DNA of 64,000 bases from Trichococcus shcherbakoviae (lineage in GTDB: Bacteria; Bacillota; Bacilli; Lactobacillales; Aerococcaceae): the NCBI RefSeq assembly GCF_963666195.1, contig NZ_OY762653.1, positions 2,220,501-2,284,500 of the forward strand, given 5' to 3'. Under the pieces are notes generated by a model that saw only the letters and a program-made list of their open reading frames with translations, searched no databases and was not told the origin of the DNA. Shown here in pieces: positions 59,432 through 64,000 of this stretch. The first letter of the stretch is position 1; every line of letters begins with the position of its first letter. The translations under genes were made by a program, and so were the position numbers.

Positions 59432-61678
59432 ATGTCTGAGAAAGTTAAGCAGATTGAATGGTATTTGGACGAATTGGATTGCGCCAATTGCGCCAACAAA
59501 GTTGAAACCGGCATCGCGAAAATAGAAGGGATCCTCGAAAGCAATGTGAATTTCATGACCAAGACATTGCGGATCGAAATAGAAGAGGATCAAGAGGCTG
59601 AAGTTTTGCCGAAAGTGAAACAAAAGCTCAGTATACTGGAGCCGGACATCCATCCGACACTGAAAAAAAGCGGCGCGCCGATCGGGGAGGATGGGCTGCC
59701 GGTAATGGCTGCCCGATCAGCTGAGGCAAAATACGCAGAAAATGTCCACGACCATCACGGCCCTGATTCCGAGGATGCTGAAGGGCACACATACGAACAT
59801 AGCCATGGTCATAGTCATGCGCATGGCGAAGGGGACAAGGACGAAATCCGGAAGTCCTTCATCCGCCTGATCGTCGGCTTTGGGATCCTGCTGGCGGCGA
59901 TTTTCGCACCGGTCAGCGGAACGGTTTCGTTGGCATTGTTTGTGACCGCGTACCTGATTGCGGGCTACGATATCGTTTGGAGTGCGCTACTGAACATTAA
60001 GCACGGTCAGTTGTTTGACGAAAACTTCCTGATGACGATTGCCACACTGAGCGCTTTTTATATCCAGGAGTATCCGGAAGCGGTGGCCGTGATGCTGTTC
60101 TACCAACTTGGTGAACTGTTCCAGGATATCGCGGTCGACAAATCCCGCCGCTCCATCGCCGAATTGATGGACATCCGGCCTGATTACGCAAACGTGAAGA
60201 CAGCAGCCGGCATCGAAAAAGTGGCGCCTGAAACCGTCAAAATCGGCGACATCATCCTGATCCGGCCTGGCGAAAAAGTGCCGTTGGACGGGAAAGTCGT
60301 GAGCGGAACCTCGGCAGTCGACACCTCGGCTCTGACCGGCGAATCGGTTCCGCGTGGCGTGAAAGTCGGCGACAACATTTTGAGCGGGTTCATCAACAAA
60401 AACGGCGTCATCGAAGTCGAAGTCGAAAAACTTTTCGCTGAGTCCACCGTCGTCAAAATTTTGGATTTGGTGCAGAACGCCAGCGGCCGAAAAGCGCCTA
60501 CGGAAAACTTCATCACCAAATTCGCCCGCTACTATACACCGGTTGTCGTCATTGCAGCCGTGTTGCTGGCGGTCGTGCCGCCGCTCGTCATCCCTGGAGA
60601 AAGCTTCAATGAATGGCTCTACCGAGCCAGCATCTTTCTGGTCATCTCCTGTCCGTGCGCTTTGGTCGTTTCGATTCCGGTCGGCTTCTTCGGCGGCATC
60701 GGTTCGGCCTCGCGCAAAGGCATCCTCGTCAAAGGCAGCAACTTCCTCGAAGGCCTGAATGATGTCAAAACGGTCGTGATGGACAAGACCGGAACGCTGA
60801 CTGAAGGCAAATTCGCGGTAACCCGGATCGAAAGCGCCGGCGAACTGACGGAGGAGCGTTTGTTGGAACTGGCGGCTTATGCGGAACTGCATTCCAGCCA
60901 TCCGATTGCCGATTCCATCAAGGAGGCTTACGGGAAAACGATAGCCGAAGACCGGATTGCCACCACAAATGATATCCCTGGGAACGGTCTGCAGGTCGTC
61001 GTCGATGGGCAAGAGATCCTGGCCGGCAATGCCAAACTGATGGAGAAATTCGGCATCGCACATGCGCCGGCCCACGAAACCGGGACGGTTGTGTATGTCG
61101 CTGTGGATAAACATTATGCAGGCTACATCTTGATTGCTGATGCCATCAAGGCTGATGCGAAGGCTACAATCGCCGGCTTGAAGGCGAGAGGCATCCGCAC
61201 CATCATGCTGACCGGGGATTCCCGCGCGGTGGGTGAAGCAGTCGGAAAAGAAATCGGCATCGATGAAGTCCATTCGGAATTGCTTCCGCAAGACAAAGTG
61301 TCGAAGCTGGAGGAAGTGTTGGCAAGCAAACGCAAGGGCGAAAAAGTCATCTTCGTGGGCGACGGCATCAACGATACACCAGTGTTGGCCCGTTCCGATA
61401 TCGGGATGGCGATGGGCGGATTGGGCTCCGACGCCGCCATCGAAGCTGCAGATATCGTCATCATGGACGATCAGCCATCGAAGATTTTGACCGCAATGGA
61501 TGTGGCGAAGGAAACACGCAAAATCGTCTGGCAGAACATCATTTTCGCCATGGCAGTCAAAGGGGTGTTCCTTATTCTCGGCGCGTTCGGCGTCGCCACA
61601 ATGTGGGAAGCCGTCTTCGCCGATGTCGGCGTGACCGTGTTGGCCGTGTTGAACAGTATCCGTATCCTGAAAAAATAA
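59432..61678 (+). CDS. Zn/Cd/Pb-type P1B ATPase
   Basis: A 748-residue heavy-metal exporter. The N-terminal HMA domain has LDCANCANKVE (Cys17, Cys20), followed by a His-rich linker (HDHHGPDSEDAEGHTYEHSH), then the P1B core: helix-6 CPC in SCPCALVVS, DKTGTLTEG, the SSHPIADS His-Pro site and GDGINDTPVLARSDIG. His-rich linker plus CPC with the C-terminal DVGVTVLAVLNSIR helix point to zinc or cadmium (ZntA/CadA group), not copper. AAGGAGGGG precedes the ATG at 59432. The ArsR-type operator upstream fits metal induction. Confidence 0.93.
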   Translation: MSEKVKQIEWYLDELDCANCANKVETGIAKIEGILESNVNFMTKTLRIEIEEDQEAEVLPKVKQKLSILEPDIHPTLKKSGAPIGEDGLPVMAARSAEAKYAENVHDHHGPDSEDAEGHTYEHSHGHSHAHGEGDKDEIRKSFIRLIVGFGILLAAIFAPVSGTVSLALFVTAYLIAGYDIVWSALLNIKHGQLFDENFLMTIATLSAFYIQEYPEAVAVMLFYQLGELFQDIAVDKSRRSIAELMDIRPDYANVKTAAGIEKVAPETVKIGDIILIRPGEKVPLDGKVVSGTSAVDTSALTGESVPRGVKVGDNILSGFINKNGVIEVEVEKLFAESTVVKILDLVQNASGRKAPTENFITKFARYYTPVVVIAAVLLAVVPPLVIPGESFNEWLYRASIFLVISCPCALVVSIPVGFFGGIGSASRKGILVKGSNFLEGLNDVKTVVMDKTGTLTEGKFAVTRIESAGELTEERLLELAAYAELHSSHPIADSIKEAYGKTIAEDRIATTNDIPGNGLQVVVDGQEILAGNAKLMEKFGIAHAPAHETGTVVYVAVDKHYAGYILIADAIKADAKATIAGLKARGIRTIMLTGDSRAVGEAVGKEIGIDEVHSELLPQDKVSKLEEVLASKRKGEKVIFVGDGINDTPVLARSDIGMAMGGLGSDAAIEAADIVIMDDQPSKILTAMDVAKETRKIVWQNIIFAMAVKGVFLILGAFGVATMWEAVFADVGVTVLAVLNSIRILKK

Positions 61679-61690
61679 TCGTTAGTGTGT

Positions 61691-61716
61691 GGGGGCCGCC
61701 AGCGGCCCCTATTTTT
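61691..61716 (+). terminator. rho-independent terminator of the metal ATPase gene
   Basis: GGGGCCGC and GCGGCCCC arms followed by TATTTTT. Confidence 0.75.
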
Positions 61717-61720
61717 GTCT

Positions 61721-61897
61721 GCTCCGGTGGACACCGGAGCACCGCGGTGCAAACGAGCGTCAGCTCCGAGGAGCGCATGGCTCACCGAATGTAGTGCGAA
61801 GCAAATTTGGCTGAACTCCGGGGAGGCTGCCCTCATCGGAGCTGGAGTCTTAGCTGGGCTTCTGAACTCCGGCGAGGACCCCGTTCCCCGGAGTTCA
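61721..61897. repeat. cluster of CCGG-armed hairpins
   Basis: GCTCCGGTG/CACCGGAGC (61721-61740) is a perfect hairpin; TGAACTCCGG (61863-61872) pairs with CCGGAGTTCA (61888-61897); between them GAACTCCGGGGAGGCTG and later bases form a degenerate copy. The cores share GAGG. Same family as near 26.1 and 51.0 kb. No gene in 61679-61995. Confidence 0.65.
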
Positions 61898-61995
61898 GGC
61901 AAAGCGTCCGCATCAGCGCCTGCCGAAGCGTCCCAAGCGGTTTATCCACACAGCTGTGCTACAATGAAAAAAGAATAAAAAACGAAAAGTGAGTG

Positions 61996-63192
61996 ATGAG
62001 ATTGGAAAATGGTATCCGCAATTTTGAGTTTCAAAATCCGACAAAAATAGTTTTCGGTAAAGACCAGATCAAGCGCATCAATGATTTGATTCCACAGGAC
62101 GCGAAAGTATTGATTTTGTACGGCGGCGGCAGCGTCAAGAAATTCGGCACATTCGACCGCGTCGTCGAAGCCTTAGGCAACCGCGAGTGGGCTGAATTCG
62201 GCGGCATCGAAGCGAATCCGACCTACGAAACGCTGATTCAGGCAGTCGACAAGATCAAAGCGGAAGGCTATGACTACTTGTTGGCAGTCGGCGGAGGCAG
62301 CGTCATCGATGGCGTGAAATTCGTTGCGGCAGGTGCGGTGTTCGATGGCGATCCTGTCGATATGTTCGGCAGCGGTGTCGGCAAGGGCTTGCAGGTCACA
62401 AAAGCATTGCCTTTCGGAACTGTCTTGACTTTGCCGGCCACTGCATCGGAAATGAACAACAATTCGGTTGTCACCTTTGTAGAAAAGCAAGCGAAAATCA
62501 GTTTCGCCAGTCCACATACTTATCCACAATTTTCCATCCTGGAACCGGAAGCTACCTACACGTTGCCGAAGCGCCAACTGGCGAATGGTGTCATCGATTC
62601 CTTTATCCATGTGATGGAGGCCTATCTGACTTATCCGATCGAGGCAAAAGTGCAGGATCGCTGGGCGGAAGGGCTGCTGCAGACATTGATCGAAATCGGC
62701 CCGGACGTAGTCGATGAGGACAACCATGACTATGCGACCCGCGCCAATTTTATGTGGACAGCAACGAATGCGCTGAATCGCTTCATTTCACCAGGTGTTC
62801 CCCAGGACTGGGCGACGCATCAACTGGGCCATGAAATGACGTTGGCATTCGGGATCGACCACGCGCGTACGTTATCGATTGTCCTTCCGGCCATGATGAA
62901 AGTCCGCAAGCAGCAGAAGTGGGACAAACTGCTTCAGTATGCGGAACGCGTGTGGGATATCCGCGGTGATTCCAATCTGACCGATGAAGAAAAAATCGAT
63001 TTGGCGATCAAAAAGACCGAAGACTTCTTCGCTGGCCTTGGGGCACCGATCCGCTTCGCCGATGTCGATCTGGATGAAACCGACATTCCAGACCTTGTGG
63101 AAGCACTCGTCCGCCACAAGAAAGAGAACATTTCCGAGCGCGGTGACTTCACTACAGAGGATGCAAGAGCCGTTTATACAGCCGCACTTTAA
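61996..63192 (+). CDS. iron-containing alcohol dehydrogenase (YqhD/BdhA-like)
   Basis: A 398-residue group III alcohol dehydrogenase. NFEFQNPTKIVFGKDQI at the N-terminus, the GGGSVIDGVKF nucleotide loop, ANGVIDSFIHVMEAYLT with metal Asp and His, and HQLGHEMTLAFGIDHARTLS with the other two His fit the NADPH-dependent butanol dehydrogenase/YqhD branch, which reduces aldehydes. The start is ATG at 61996 after a weak GTGAG; a TTG at 62002 is an option. TACAAT at 61960 is the likely -10. Own terminator. Confidence 0.93.
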   Translation: MRLENGIRNFEFQNPTKIVFGKDQIKRINDLIPQDAKVLILYGGGSVKKFGTFDRVVEALGNREWAEFGGIEANPTYETLIQAVDKIKAEGYDYLLAVGGGSVIDGVKFVAAGAVFDGDPVDMFGSGVGKGLQVTKALPFGTVLTLPATASEMNNNSVVTFVEKQAKISFASPHTYPQFSILEPEATYTLPKRQLANGVIDSFIHVMEAYLTYPIEAKVQDRWAEGLLQTLIEIGPDVVDEDNHDYATRANFMWTATNALNRFISPGVPQDWATHQLGHEMTLAFGIDHARTLSIVLPAMMKVRKQQKWDKLLQYAERVWDIRGDSNLTDEEKIDLAIKKTEDFFAGLGAPIRFADVDLDETDIPDLVEALVRHKKENISERGDFTTEDARAVYTAAL

Positions 63193-63218
63193 AATCTCTT
63201 CTATCTTTCATTACATCG

Positions 63219-63246
63219 AACTCCCTTTAACTGGGGAGTTTTTTTG
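63219..63246 (+). terminator. rho-independent terminator
   Basis: GAACTCCC and GGGGAGTT arms with a T7 tail. Confidence 0.85.
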
Positions 63247-63362
63247 TGCATTTTGCTCATGTTAATTTAATAATTTTTAAAACTAACATAGTGGCACTCT
63301 ATAATCTATGGTAATATTGAAGAAAGAGAGCATCGGAGTCAACAGGAAAGAAGGGTTGCCAA

Positions 63363-64000
63363 TTGGAGAATAACGAGAGCATTTTCGATACAATTTGCCG
63401 GATGCGGGATGAACAGCCGGGTCTGCCTTATCGGTTCCAGGATGAGCGGACGGCTGGGCAAAAAGATGTGCTTTATGTCCTTGCATCCGAAGGGATCCCG
63501 TTTTGGCGGAAAGAGGATTTGGCGAAGGAGTGCTGCGGCATCCTCAAGGACCTCGTCCACAAAGAAGAGGCGATCCTGACAGACCCTGTTCTGCGCCATT
63601 TTCTGGAGCATTATCCGATCTGCAGTTATTTCCTTGAATTGCGCGAAAGAGTGAGGATTACTTTGGAAGCGGAATCAGGCGCACGGGAGCGGTTGTACCA
63701 TCTCGGCATGCGGCTCGCCCGCAGCGGCACCGATCCGGAACAGGTGAAACTGGGCATCATCCTTCTGGGCTTCTTTCCGTATGATACTACCAAACAGATC
63801 ATGCGCACACTGGGTTACCACAGCGAGTACACTTTGTACGTGCTCGAGAGCATCCAGTATGTTTTCCCGCTGCAGAACAATTTCATCTTCGAATTGGCCA
63901 AGCAAACTGTCGGTTACGGAAAACTGGCGGCCATGTTCCTGCTGAAGCCGGTCACTTGGGAGCAGCAACACTGGATGATGCATGAAGGCATCAAGAGCGA
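63363..64000 (+). CDS. protein of unknown function (3' end outside the window)
   Basis: An open frame starts at TTG (63363) seven bases after GAAAGAAGGG and runs without a stop to the right edge, at least 212 residues: MENNESIFDTICRMRDEQPG, later RERLYHLGMRLARSGTDPEQ and LAKQTVGYGKLAAMFLLKPV. It looks soluble and mostly helical, perhaps HEAT- or ARM-like, and I recognise no family. Real coding is supported by codon-like composition, the ribosome site and the terminator of the previous gene upstream. Confidence 0.7.
   Translation, partial: MENNESIFDTICRMRDEQPGLPYRFQDERTAGQKDVLYVLASEGIPFWRKEDLAKECCGILKDLVHKEEAILTDPVLRHFLEHYPICSYFLELRERVRITLEAESGARERLYHLGMRLARSGTDPEQVKLGIILLGFFPYDTTKQIMRTLGYHSEYTLYVLESIQYVFPLQNNFIFELAKQTVGYGKLAAMFLLKPVTWEQQHWMMHEGIKS

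Noticed and set aside
59987-61291. 434-codon open frame on the minus strand inside the metal ATPase gene
   Set aside because: It is the antisense shadow of a well-supported P1B ATPase, has no ribosome site and a His/Asp/Gln-rich composition typical of antisense frames in such genes.

Overview
The window looks like chromosomal DNA of a Gram-positive Bacillota, most likely a Trichococcus-like member of the Carnobacteriaceae. Supporting signs are strong AGGAGG ribosome binding sites, a T-box in front of argS, a NiaR-type operator in front of nadABC, many rho-independent terminators, G+C near half by eye, and a heliorhodopsin next to a class II photolyase. The genus is an inference from gene content, not from a marker gene. 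I see no rRNA, tRNA, insertion sequence, prophage or CRISPR array.

Layout. 1-6.4 kb: GyrI-like protein (cut by the left edge), CPBP protease and alpha/beta hydrolase pair, an SDR gene broken by an in-frame TGA behind a MerR-type promoter, an old-yellow-enzyme oxidoreductase, a lipoprotein and a DUF2703 protein. 6.5-11.6 kb: HIT protein, four 52-bp tandem repeats, then class II CPD photolyase, a DUF2238 membrane protein and a heliorhodopsin, followed by a small helix-hairpin-helix protein and an AhpD-like protein. 11.7-14.8 kb (minus): nadABC for de novo NAD synthesis. 15-25.8 kb: ferritin-like lipoprotein, TspO-like protein, second GyrI-like protein, nucleoside kinase, LLM oxidoreductase, flavodoxin, and a frameshifted rtcB. 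26-33.5 kb: acetate transporter, P-type ATPase with a SHOCT protein, a truncated and an intact radical SAM gene, and an Atg22-like MFS carrier. 33.7-38.1 kb: SOUL protein, a barnase/barstar pair, DHFR-like and AlkD-like proteins, and a GNAT enzyme. 38.1-46.1 kb: T-box and argS, two large structured repeats, a ClC exchanger, third GyrI-like protein, MATE pump, and a methyltransferase. 46.1-64 kb: antiporter, SIMPL protein, a broken MurE-like ligase, M20 peptidase, MFS, macro domain and zinc-ribbon proteins, DUF975 protein, a frameshifted SDR, zinc metalloprotease, Zn/Cd-type P-ATPase behind an ArsR-type operator, iron alcohol dehydrogenase, and an unidentified gene running off the right edge.

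What stands out. The most interesting system is photolyase, DUF2238 protein and heliorhodopsin within 3 kb on one strand, bounded by hairpins: a candidate light/UV-response unit. The second theme is repeats: a 52-bp tandem array of inverted-repeat units, two related ~140-200-bp elements full of nested hairpins after argS, and a dispersed CCGG-armed hairpin family at three or more intergenic sites. The third is gene breakage: four genes carry a single inactivating change (one nonsense codon, three small deletions, two of them where a short direct repeat would have lost one copy) and a radical SAM gene is cut to 50 codons. These could be real decay or sequence errors, and the reads would tell.
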